Assembly: GCA_964435115.1 (NCBI GenBank)
Contig: CAYSYM010000068.1
Span: 1-18,246 of the forward strand
DNA: 18,246 nucleotides
Direction: 5' to 3'
DNA from: CAYSYM01 sp964435115
Lineage (GTDB): Bacteria > Chloroflexota > UBA6077 > CF-72
In this document: positions 7,192 through 14,634 of the stretch, in pieces
Numbering within the stretch: the stretch's first letter is position 1
Layout: every line of letters begins with the position of its first letter
Program-made: the position numbers and the translations under genes
Notes under the pieces: model-generated
What the model saw: the letters and a program-made list of their open reading frames with translations, nothing else
Databases searched by the model: none
What the model was told of the DNA's origin: nothing

Positions 7192-8817
7192 ATGGCTACC
7201 CGGCGTGAGTTCCTGACCACCGTGGTCGGCGCGGGCGCGCTGACCCTCCTCTCCGCGTGCGCCGGCGGCGGCACCCCGTCTGCCGCGGGCGGGCAGGCGG
7301 CGCCCACCGTCGCGCCCACCGCTGCCCCCAAGGCGGCTGGAGCCGCGGCCCCCACCACCGCGCCGGCCGCCGCTGCGCCCCAGCCAGGCGGCACCCTGCG
7401 GATCGGCCTGAACTCCGACAACACCACGATGGACCCGCACCTCTCGGAGGCGGCGGTGGACCGCCAGGTGTATCAGTCCATCTATGACACGCTGATCGCG
7501 CTCACGCCGGAGCTCGACCTGTCGCCGCGCCTCGCGGAGAAGTGGGAGATCAGCCCGGACGGCAAGACGTACACCTTCACGCTGCGCAAGGGCGTCGCGT
7601 TCCATGACGGCGAGCCCTTCAACGCGCAGGCCGCGAAGTACAACTTCGACCGCATGATGAACCACCCCAAGAGCCTGCGGAAGGGTGAGCTGGTCACGGT
7701 TGATAACGCCGAGGTGGTGGACGAATTCACGGTCAGGCTGAACCTAAAGCAGCCGTCCTCCCCCCTGCTCTCGCTGCTCACCGACCGCTCGGGGATGATG
7801 ATCTCCCCGAAGGCGGCCGAGGCAGCCGGGGATGACTTCGCGCGCAAGCCGGTCGGCAGCGGCCCGTTCACCTTCGTGGACTGGGTGACCGGGGACCGGC
7901 TGACGGTGGCCCGGAACCCGAGGTACTGGGACAAGGCCCAGAATGGCCGTCCGCTGCCGTACCTGGACACGGTAATCTACAAGCCGGTCCCGGACATCAA
8001 CGTCCAGCTCACGAGTCTCAAGAGCGGGGCGCTGGACCTGATCGACCGCATCCCGCCCAAGGACATCGCGTCCATGAAGACGAGCCAGGACCCGGTCCTG
8101 TCCGAGGTCCCGGCGCTCGCGTTCGAGTACCTGGACATGCAGCACAGCCGGCCGCCCTTCGACAAGAAGGAGAACCGGCTGGCGCTGATGTGGGCGCTGG
8201 ACCGTGAGCCAATCATCCGGTCGGTCTTCTTTGGCTCGGGAACGCCGGGCTACGGCCCGATTCCGCCCTCGAGCTGGGCGTACCAGAAGGGGTGGCAGCC
8301 CTTCACGCGCGACCTGGCGAAGGCGAAAGAGCTGGCGCCGAGCGGCTTCGAGTTCACCGGGATGGTGACCAACACGCCGGTGCAGAAGCAGGTGGCGGAG
8401 GTGTACAAACAGCAGCTTGCCGAGGCGGGCATCACGATGAACATTGAGCTGCTCGAGTTTGGCACCCTGCTGAGCCGGGTCAACGCCAAGGACTTCCAGG
8501 CGTACGTGCTGCAGTGGAGCGGCCGTCCTGACCCCGACGGGAACATCTTCAACTACTACTCGTCCAAGGGCTCACAGAACCGCGCCGACTACAAGAACCC
8601 GCAACTGGACGACCTGCTGGACCAGGCGCGCGCGGTGTCGGACCAGCCGCAGCGGGCCAAGCTGTACAACCAGGCCGAGCAGCTAGGCGCCAGCGACGGC
8701 CGCATGTTCATCTTGCGGTTCCCGATGGAGCAGAAGGCCATGAGCGCCCGGGGGCAGGGGTTCGTGCACGTGGCAGATGGCATGATCCGGACGCGCGAGA
8801 TGTGGCTGAAGCCGTAG
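7192..8817 (+). CDS. ABC importer substrate-binding lipoprotein (SBP family 5, peptide/nickel type)
   Basis: A 541-residue extracytoplasmic solute-binding protein of the oligopeptide/dipeptide/nickel class. The N-terminus has a twin-arginine-like motif (TRREFLTT, residues 3-10), a hydrophobic stretch and a lipobox LSAC with the lipidated Cys at 23. This suggests export folded by Tat and anchoring to the outer face of the membrane. An Ala/Pro/Thr-rich linker (24-64) precedes the binding domain, which opens GGTLRIGLNSDNTTMDPH, the usual family 5 start. The start is set by AGGGAG (7178-7183) 8 nt before ATG 7192. It leads an operon with two permease genes. Ligand unknown: peptides are the default, but family 5 proteins also bind sugars, nickel and opines. 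Adjacency to malQ-treS hints at a glucan or oligosaccharide, which is only inference. Confidence 0.88.
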   Translation: MATRREFLTTVVGAGALTLLSACAGGGTPSAAGGQAAPTVAPTAAPKAAGAAAPTTAPAAAAPQPGGTLRIGLNSDNTTMDPHLSEAAVDRQVYQSIYDTLIALTPELDLSPRLAEKWEISPDGKTYTFTLRKGVAFHDGEPFNAQAAKYNFDRMMNHPKSLRKGELVTVDNAEVVDEFTVRLNLKQPSSPLLSLLTDRSGMMISPKAAEAAGDDFARKPVGSGPFTFVDWVTGDRLTVARNPRYWDKAQNGRPLPYLDTVIYKPVPDINVQLTSLKSGALDLIDRIPPKDIASMKTSQDPVLSEVPALAFEYLDMQHSRPPFDKKENRLALMWALDREPIIRSVFFGSGTPGYGPIPPSSWAYQKGWQPFTRDLAKAKELAPSGFEFTGMVTNTPVQKQVAEVYKQQLAEAGITMNIELLEFGTLLSRVNAKDFQAYVLQWSGRPDPDGNIFNYYSSKGSQNRADYKNPQLDDLLDQARAVSDQPQRAKLYNQAEQLGASDGRMFILRFPMEQKAMSARGQGFVHVADGMIRTREMWLKP

Positions 8818-8823
8818 GCGCAG

Positions 8824-9768
8824 GTGGGCACGTACGTCCTGCGGCGCCTCGCTGGCACCGTGCCGGTGCTGTTCGTGGTGAGCGTGGTCATCTTTTCGAT
8901 CATCCACCTCACGCCGGGCGACCCGGTGGCAATCATGCTGGGTGGAGAGGCGTCCGTCCAGGACATCGAGCGGATCCGGCGCGAGCTGGGCTTTGACCAG
9001 CCGCTGTACGTGCAGTACGCGGCGTGGCTGGGCCGCACCCTGCGGGGCGACCTGGGCCGGTCCATCCGGACCAACCAGCCTGTGAGCGAGGCGATCGCCC
9101 AGCGGCTGCCGGTGACGGCGGAGATCGCCCTGGTGGCCATGCTCGTGTCGCTGGCCGTCGCCATCCCGGCCGGGATGGTCTCCGCCGTCCGCCGCAACAG
9201 CGCCGCCGACACGGCGAGCACGGTCACGTCGCTGCTCGGTGTCTCCATCCCCAACTTCTTCCTGGCGATCCTGCTCATCTACGTGTTCTCGCTGAAGCTG
9301 CGCTGGCTGCCGCCAATCGGCTTCGTGCCGCTGGCGACCGACCCGGTGGCCAACCTGAAGTCGATCCTCATGCCGTCCGTCGTGCTCGGCGCTGCCTTCG
9401 CCGCCGTCACTACCCGCATGATGCGCTCAAGCTTGCTTGAGGTGCTGCACCAGGACTATGTGCGCACGGCCTGGGCGAAGGGCTTACCCGAGGCGACGGT
9501 TCTCCAGCGCCACGCCTTGAAGAACGCCCTCATCCCGGTGGTCACCGTCGTCGGGTTGCAGGTTGGCGCACTGCTCGGCGGGGCGATCATCACGGAAACG
9601 GTCTTCGCGCTCCCGGGCGTCGGCCGTCTGATCGTGGATAGCATCTTCCAGCGCGACTACCCGCTGGTGCAGGGGGTGGTGCTCTTCCTAGCACTCGTGT
9701 TCATGGGGGTGAACCTGCTGGTCGACCTGACCTACGCCTGGCTCGACCCGCGCATTCGGTATAGCTGA
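8824..9768 (+). CDS. ABC importer permease, DppB/OppB type
   Basis: A 314-residue inner-membrane permease of the peptide/nickel importer class, with about six membrane segments. The start MGTYVLRRLAGTVPVLFVVS and the following FSIIHLTPGDP are typical of DppB. The EAA loop that docks the ATPase is DYVRTAWAKGLPEATVLQRH with following HALKNALIPVV (211-240). The end, WLDPRIRY, is the usual C-terminus. The start codon is GTG 8824, six bases after the stop of the lipoprotein gene, with only a weak ribosome site, suggesting coupled translation. It would pair with the next permease to form the channel. Confidence 0.92.
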   Translation: MGTYVLRRLAGTVPVLFVVSVVIFSIIHLTPGDPVAIMLGGEASVQDIERIRRELGFDQPLYVQYAAWLGRTLRGDLGRSIRTNQPVSEAIAQRLPVTAEIALVAMLVSLAVAIPAGMVSAVRRNSAADTASTVTSLLGVSIPNFFLAILLIYVFSLKLRWLPPIGFVPLATDPVANLKSILMPSVVLGAAFAAVTTRMMRSSLLEVLHQDYVRTAWAKGLPEATVLQRHALKNALIPVVTVVGLQVGALLGGAIITETVFALPGVGRLIVDSIFQRDYPLVQGVVLFLALVFMGVNLLVDLTYAWLDPRIRYS

Positions 9769-10664
9769 TGGCTGTCGCGACCGCCGCGCCCGTCGCGTTC
9801 GCCCCGAGCCGCGTCCCCCAGCGCAGCGGCCTCCAGGCCTTCTGGTCACGTCTGCGCCGCACGCGTCTCGCCCCCGTGGGCCTGGGGATCGTCGCCGCGT
9901 TCGTCGCCGCGGCGATTCTGGCGCCCGTCCTGGCGCCGTACGACCCCAGCTACCAGAACCTGATCGAGAACCTGCAGCCACCCAGCCCGGCGCACCTGCT
10001 GGGCACCGACGAGCTGGGGCGGGACGTGTTCAGCCGGCTGCTGTTTGGGGCGCGGGTGTCGCTGACGGCGGGCGTGGTGGCGGTGGGGCTGGCACTGGTG
10101 CTGGGCGTGTCGCTGGGCCTGGTAGCCGGGTACTTCGGGGGGCGAGTGGACGGGCTGATCATGCGCGCGATGGACGGCCTGCTAGCGTTCCCGGAGCTGG
10201 TGCTGGCGCTGGCGATCACCGGGGCACTGGGGCCGAGCCTGCGCAACGCGCTGATCGCGATCGGAATCGTGTACACGCCCCGGTTTGCGCGCCTGACGCG
10301 GGGGCAGACGCTCTCGGTGCGGCACCGCGACTTCGTGGAGGCGGCGCGCGCGCTGGGGGCGGGCAGCACGCGGATCATGCTGCGGCATGTGCTGCCAAAT
10401 ATCGTGGCGCCGATCATCGTGCAGGCGTCGCTCTCGGTGGCGCTGGCGATCCTGGCGGAAGCGAGCCTGTCGTTCCTGGGCCTGGGCGTCCAGCCGCCAG
10501 AGGCGAGCTGGGGGGTGATGGTGAACGCCGGGAAGGACTACCTGGACCTGGCGCCGTGGGCGAGCTTCGCGCCGGGCGTGGCGATCTTCCTGGCCGTCAT
10601 GGGCTTCAACTTCCTGGGCGACGGCATCCGCGACGCCCTGGACCCACGCCTGCTCATCCGCTGA
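9768..10664 (+). CDS. ABC importer permease, DppC/OppC type
   Basis: A 298-residue permease partner of the DppB-like protein. It has a first membrane segment at about 36-55, the conserved HLLGTDELGRDVFSRLLFGA motif (76-95), the EAA loop DFVEAARALGAGSTRIMLRH (188-207) with VLPNIVAP, and the family's C-terminal NFLGDGIRDALDPR. ATG 9768 shares its A with the TGA of the upstream gene. Codon use changes inside the gene: roughly from residue 80 to 265 third positions are mostly G (CTG, GTG, GCG, GGG), while both ends favour C. No DppD/DppF-like ATPase gene follows; ligA comes next. The ATPases must be encoded elsewhere or shared with another importer. Confidence 0.92.
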   Translation: MAVATAAPVAFAPSRVPQRSGLQAFWSRLRRTRLAPVGLGIVAAFVAAAILAPVLAPYDPSYQNLIENLQPPSPAHLLGTDELGRDVFSRLLFGARVSLTAGVVAVGLALVLGVSLGLVAGYFGGRVDGLIMRAMDGLLAFPELVLALAITGALGPSLRNALIAIGIVYTPRFARLTRGQTLSVRHRDFVEAARALGAGSTRIMLRHVLPNIVAPIIVQASLSVALAILAEASLSFLGLGVQPPEASWGVMVNAGKDYLDLAPWASFAPGVAIFLAVMGFNFLGDGIRDALDPRLLIR

Positions 10665-10696
10665 CCGGAACCGAGCCCCACCCTGCCGGGGTCCGG
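10665..10696 (+). terminator. Weak hairpin after the importer operon
   Basis: CCGGA (10665-10669) and TCCGG (10692-10696) pair, with an inner CCCC/GGGG pairing (10676-10679 with 10688-10691) after a six-base bulge on one side. It directly follows the TGA of the last permease gene. There is no U-tract, so this is only a candidate. The rest of the gap to ligA (to 10875) has no ORF I can support; a TAGGAT at 10804-10809 could be a -10 for ligA but lacks a -35. Confidence 0.25.
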
Positions 10697-10875
10697 CGCC
10701 GGTCGGGCTGAGGGCGCCATGGCCGGTGTGCGCCAAGCGCCGCACCAGGTCGTCCTCCCGGCCGGGCCGGACCAGCACCTGGGGAATGGCGCGAGCGAAG
10801 CCGTAGGATGTGGCGGGACACACGCGACGAGCGCGCGTGTCCAGTTCTCCCCCAGCCTGGCCGCGAGTGGCCCCG

Positions 10876-12924
10876 ATGAGCGAGCAGCAGACGAGCACGC
10901 AGGACCTACAAACTCTCCAGGCGCGCGCCGAGGAGCTGCGCCGCCTGATCAACTACCACAACTACCGCTACTACGTGCTCGACTCGCCCGAGATCTCGGA
11001 CGCCGAGTACGACCGCCTCATGGAGGAGCTGCGGGCGATCGAGGCGGAGCATCCCGAGCTGCAGTCGCCCGACTCACCGACACAGCGGGTGGGCGCCGCC
11101 CCGTCCGAGCAGTTCGCCGTCGTCGAGCACCGCGTCCCCATGCTCAGCCTGGCCAACGCCTTCTCAGCGGAGGCGGTCAAGGCCTGGCATGAACGGATCG
11201 GCCGGCTGCTCGGCCGTGAGGTACGCGGGTTCACCATCGAGCCGAAGATCGACGGGCTGGCCATCACGCTGCGGTACGCCAAGGGCCGCTTCGCCCTCGG
11301 CGCGACGCGCGGTGATGGCTTCCACGGGGAGGACATCACGCCTAACCTGCGCACCATTCGCGCCGTGCCGCTGGTGCTGAACGACGCGCCGCCAGACCGG
11401 CTGGAGGTGCGCGGTGAGGTCTACCTGTCGCGGGCAGCCTTCCAGAAGATCAACGAGGAGCGCCTGGCGCAGGGGCTCCCGCTCTTCGCCAACCCGCGCA
11501 ACTGTGCCGCCGGCTCCGTCCGCCAGCTCGACCCGCGTATCACCGCCAGACGGCCCCTGGACGTCTTCATGTACGCGCTCGGCGAGGCCGATGGGTGGCG
11601 CCCCCGCACCCAGTGGGAGATCCTCGCCAAGTTCCGCGAGTGGGGTTTCAAGACGAACCCCCACAACGCCCGCTGCGACACGATCGACGAGGTGCTGGAG
11701 GCGTGCGCGGCCTGGGAGCGCCGCCGCGAGACGCTCGCCTACGAGATCGACGGCGTCGTCGTGAAGGTTGACGACCTCGACGTTCAGAGCGAGCTCGGGG
11801 CGGTAGGGCGCGAGCCTCGCTGGGCGATCGCCTACAAGTTCCCGCCCACCCAGGCGACCACCCGGCTGCTGGACATCGGCGTGAACGTCGGCCGCACCGG
11901 TAGCCTCAACCCCTTCGCCATCCTCGAGCCCGTCCAGGTCGGCGGGGTGACCATCAAGCTCGCCAGCTTGCACAACGAGGAGGACATCCGCCGCAAGGAC
12001 ATCCGCATCGGCGACACAGTCCTCGTCCAGCGCGCCGGCGACGTCATCCCACAGGTGATCGGCCCCATCCTGAGCAAGCGGCCGCCGGGAACCACACCGT
12101 ACAGCCTGCCAACCACGTGCCCGGTCTGCGCCTCGCCGGTGGTGAAACCCGAGGGCGAGGCGATGGCTCGCTGTACCGGCGGGTTCGCCCGCTGCGTCGC
12201 CCAGCGCTTCGAGCTGCTGAAGCACTTCGTCTCACGCGACGCCATGGACATCGAGACGATCGGCGAGAAGCTCGCCAGCGCGCTCATCGAGGCCCGCCTG
12301 GTGTACGACCCGGCTGACCTGTACACGCTGGCCAGGGAGCAGCTCCTTGGCCTCGAGCGTATGGGCGACAAGAGCGCTCAGAATGTGCTGGACAACGTGG
12401 CGACCAGCAAGCAACGCCCCCTGGCCCGGGTCATCTACGCCCTGGGCATCCGCTACGTGGGCCAGCAGACGGCGGAGCTCCTGGCGCGAGCGTTCGGCTC
12501 CATGGAGCGGCTGCAGGCGGCTTCGCTGGCGGAGATCCAGGCGGTCCAGGGTATCGGGCCCAAGATCGCCGAGAGCGTCTACGCCTACTTCCGCGACCCG
12601 CTCAACCAGGCGATCCTGCGCAAGCTGCGGGCGGCCGGCGTGCGCATGGCGGAGGAGGGCACGTCGCCCGATGGCCCGCTCGCCGGGCTCACCATCGTGG
12701 TGACCGGCCGGCTCCAGCGCTACACGCGCACCCAGATCGAGCAGCGCATCAAGGCCTTGGGCGGCCAGGTGGGCGACTCTGTCTCCAGCAAGACCGACTA
12801 CCTCCTGGCGGGTGAGGAGGCCGGCTCGAAGCTGGCCAGGGCCCAGAAGCTGGGCACGCCTATCCTGGACGAGGAAGGCTTTGAGCAGCTCGCCCGCGAG
12901 CGGACGGCGGGTACGGCGCCATGA
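10876..12924 (+). CDS. ligA: NAD-dependent DNA ligase
   Basis: A 682-residue ligase that seals nicks during replication and repair using NAD+ (EC 6.5.1.2). Domains in order: Ia (LRRLINYHNYRYYVLDSP, 21-38, binding NMN), the adenylation domain with K124 in EPKIDGLAI, the OB fold, a Cys4 zinc site (CPVC, then CTGGFARC), helix-hairpin-helix repeats (including VQGIGPKIAESVYAYF), and a C-terminal BRCT domain (about 598-675, GLTIVVTGRL... ALGGQV... KTDYLLAGEEAGSKLARA). Length fits the family. The last two zinc Cys are separated by six residues rather than the five of E. coli LigA, a small variation. ATG 10876 is chosen because MSEQQ then leads into the conserved N-terminus; GTG 10810 in frame upstream adds an unlikely Arg-rich extension. 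The stop overlaps the next gene by 4 bp. Confidence 0.97.
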   Translation: MSEQQTSTQDLQTLQARAEELRRLINYHNYRYYVLDSPEISDAEYDRLMEELRAIEAEHPELQSPDSPTQRVGAAPSEQFAVVEHRVPMLSLANAFSAEAVKAWHERIGRLLGREVRGFTIEPKIDGLAITLRYAKGRFALGATRGDGFHGEDITPNLRTIRAVPLVLNDAPPDRLEVRGEVYLSRAAFQKINEERLAQGLPLFANPRNCAAGSVRQLDPRITARRPLDVFMYALGEADGWRPRTQWEILAKFREWGFKTNPHNARCDTIDEVLEACAAWERRRETLAYEIDGVVVKVDDLDVQSELGAVGREPRWAIAYKFPPTQATTRLLDIGVNVGRTGSLNPFAILEPVQVGGVTIKLASLHNEEDIRRKDIRIGDTVLVQRAGDVIPQVIGPILSKRPPGTTPYSLPTTCPVCASPVVKPEGEAMARCTGGFARCVAQRFELLKHFVSRDAMDIETIGEKLASALIEARLVYDPADLYTLAREQLLGLERMGDKSAQNVLDNVATSKQRPLARVIYALGIRYVGQQTAELLARAFGSMERLQAASLAEIQAVQGIGPKIAESVYAYFRDPLNQAILRKLRAAGVRMAEEGTSPDGPLAGLTIVVTGRLQRYTRTQIEQRIKALGGQVGDSVSSKTDYLLAGEEAGSKLARAQKLGTPILDEEGFEQLARERTAGTAP

Positions 12925-13496
12925 GAGCCGAGGGCCGGGTGCCAGGCAGGGCGCCAAGGGTGCGACGGTCGGCCCGCAGCAGGCCGGCCTGGCTGCCCGT
13001 CGGTAGCCAGGTGCACGTCCGCAAGCTGCGGCCCGACCGCACCGAAGTCTTCGCCTGGGACGGTGTGGTGCTGCGCTGCGACGACGAGGGGATCGTGCTC
13101 CGCGCCATGTTCAACGTCCAGGTGGTCGACCTCGGCTTCACGGCGTTCCGCCGCGGCGATGTCTTCCAGGAGTTCTACTACTGGGATCGCTGGTACAACG
13201 TTTTCGAGGTGCTCGAGCCAGACGGCCAGCTCAAGGGCTGGTATGCCAACGTAGGCGCTCCGGCCGAGCTAGACCCGGCCGCGGGCCAGCTCAGCTACGT
13301 CGACCTCGCACTCGACCTGTGGTCCGACCCGAGCGGGGCGATCCAGCTCCTGGACGAGGACGAATTCACCGCGCACGCCGCCCGTGGCACGTACGATGCC
13401 AGCCTCGTCGCCGGCGCCAGGCGGGGGTGGCAGGAAGTAGTGGAGCTGGCACGCTCGGGCAACTTGCCGCGGTGGAGCGGCAGCGACGACGGGTGA
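12921..13496 (+). CDS. DUF402 domain protein, possible nucleoside phosphatase
   Basis: A 191-residue protein with a basic, Arg-rich N-terminus (1-25) and a DUF402-type domain beyond it. Visible family features are the central aromatic block (FQEFYYWDRWYNVFEV, 82-97), KGWYANVGAP (105-114), YVDLALDLW (126-134) and QLLDEDEF (142-149), whose acidic residues would bind metal. Characterised DUF402 members include the Staphylococcus nucleoside tri-/diphosphatase and FomD of fosfomycin biosynthesis, both phosphate-ester hydrolases; the substrate here is unknown. The ATG lies in ATGA, overlapping the ligA stop by 4 bp, so expression is probably coupled to ligA. A strong hairpin begins on the base after its stop, ending the transcription unit. 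Confidence 0.75.
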   Translation: MRAEGRVPGRAPRVRRSARSRPAWLPVGSQVHVRKLRPDRTEVFAWDGVVLRCDDEGIVLRAMFNVQVVDLGFTAFRRGDVFQEFYYWDRWYNVFEVLEPDGQLKGWYANVGAPAELDPAAGQLSYVDLALDLWSDPSGAIQLLDEDEFTAHAARGTYDASLVAGARRGWQEVVELARSGNLPRWSGSDDG

Positions 13497-13520
13497 CGGC
13501 CGAGCGGTGCCGCTCGGCCG
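13497..13520 (+). terminator. Perfect GC-rich hairpin ending the ligA-DUF402 operon
   Basis: CGGCCGAGCGG (13497-13507) and CCGCTCGGCCG (13510-13520) are perfect 11-nt inverted arms with only TG between, folding as a 9-bp stem with a small loop. It starts on the base after the DUF402 stop. There is no U-tract, so it may be a non-canonical terminator or a 3' end stabiliser. Its symmetry means it could act on either strand. Confidence 0.6.
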
Positions 13521-13596
13521 TGGGCGGCCCTCGTCCAGCCAGCGCCACCCACCGCAACGCTGGCCGCCCTCGGGCGTCTCACGTTCCCCGCTCCAC

Positions 13597-14532
13597 ATGG
13601 GTACGCGCGTAGAGGGCCCCTGCGCCGGGGTGCGAGACGGACCCACCCGCGCCCGCCGCGCGCCCCGCTCCGCGGCCTACGTCGCCCTCGGGTTCGCGGT
13701 CGCCTCTGTCTCCTTCTCGGCGATCTTCATCAAGCTCGCCCAGGCGCCGCCGCTCACCATCGCCAGCAACCGCATGCTGGCGTCGCTCCTCCTGCTGGCC
13801 GTGCCGACGCTCCTGCACGGGGGCCACGAGCTGGCGGGGCTGCGCCGCCGCGACGTGGCCGCTCTTCTCGCCTCGGGGCTCTTCCTCGCCGCCCACTTCG
13901 GGCTGTGGACGATCTCGCTCACCTATACCAGCGTGGCCAGCTCCGTCGTCTTCGTCACCACGCACCCCATCTTCGTGGGGCTGCTGGAGTGGCTGTGGCT
14001 GCGCCAGGCGCTCAGCGCCCAGGCGTGGCTGGGCATTGCGCTCACTGTCGCCGGGAGCGCCGTGGTCGGAGCCAACGACATTCAGGTGGGCGGGCAGGCG
14101 TTCTGGGGCGACCTGCTCGCCCTGGCCGGCGCTCTGGCCCTGGTGGGCTACCTGCTGATCGGCCGTCGCCTCCGGCAGCGGCTCGGGTTCCTCAGCTACA
14201 GCACGCCCGTCTACTTCGTCTCCTGGCTCGGCCTCCTCGCCTGGACGACCGCCGCGGGGCTGGACGTGCGTGAGTTCCCGGCCAGCGACCTCGTCTGGTA
14301 CGTGCTCCTCGCCCTGTTCGCCACGATCGGCGGCCACACCGTCTTCAACTGGGCGCTGCGCCACGTCCCGGCCAGCGTCGTGGCGGTGAGCCTGGTCGGC
14401 GAGCCGGTCGGCTCGGCAATCCTCGCCTGGCTGATCCTCGGCCAGGCCCTCACTCCCCTGATGGCGGCGGGCGGGGCCATCATCCTCGCCGGCATCTACC
14501 TCACCGCCCGCCGCTCGGGCGCCACGCCGTGA
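13597..14532 (+). CDS. EamA/DMT superfamily transporter
   Basis: A 311-residue protein with about ten membrane segments in two similar EamA halves, as in RhaT/YdcZ-like drug/metabolite transporters. The first half opens AAYVALGFAVASVSFSAIFI. The second half opens FWGDLLALAGALALVGYLLI and ends with VSLVGEPVGSAILAWLILGQ, the typical pattern of the C-terminal repeat. The family exports amino acids or small metabolites, or acts on nucleotide sugars; the substrate is unknown. ATG 13597 (MGTRVEG) gives the usual length. GTG 13630 in frame, nearer the first membrane segment, is an alternative, and neither has a clear ribosome site. The frame stays open upstream into the hairpin region at 13507, which I exclude. 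The gene stands alone between a hairpin and the dehydrogenase gene. Confidence 0.85.
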   Translation: MGTRVEGPCAGVRDGPTRARRAPRSAAYVALGFAVASVSFSAIFIKLAQAPPLTIASNRMLASLLLLAVPTLLHGGHELAGLRRRDVAALLASGLFLAAHFGLWTISLTYTSVASSVVFVTTHPIFVGLLEWLWLRQALSAQAWLGIALTVAGSAVVGANDIQVGGQAFWGDLLALAGALALVGYLLIGRRLRQRLGFLSYSTPVYFVSWLGLLAWTTAAGLDVREFPASDLVWYVLLALFATIGGHTVFNWALRHVPASVVAVSLVGEPVGSAILAWLILGQALTPLMAAGGAIILAGIYLTARRSGATP

Positions 14533-14542
14533 ACGCGGCGGC

Positions 14543-14610
14543 ACGATAGGCGCTCGCCCGACCAACCTGCCGCGGGCGCCCGCCTGGCTTCGCCGCCCGG
14601 GTACGATAGG
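14543..14610 (+). promoter_or_regulatory. Two ACGATAGG elements, possible -10 boxes for the dehydrogenase gene
   Basis: ACGATAGG occurs at 14543-14550 and 14603-14610, exactly 60 bp apart, between the transporter stop and the dehydrogenase start. The second reads TACGAT (14602-14607), a fair -10, about 28 nt before ATG 14635. The first is CACGAT. No -35 is evident. A 12-nt palindrome GCGGGCGCCCGC (14572-14583) lies between them. Confidence 0.3.
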
Positions 14611-14634
14611 GCGACTGCAGAGGAGCGCGCCCCC

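Noticed and set aside
7048..7665. N-terminal extension of malQ over the lipoprotein gene
   Set aside because: It would overlap the SBP gene and the divergent promoter; MalQ homology begins at the ATGs at 7047/7035.
11164..12225. A 353-codon open frame opposite ligA
   Set aside because: ligA is unambiguous on the plus strand and the antisense product shows no domain pattern.
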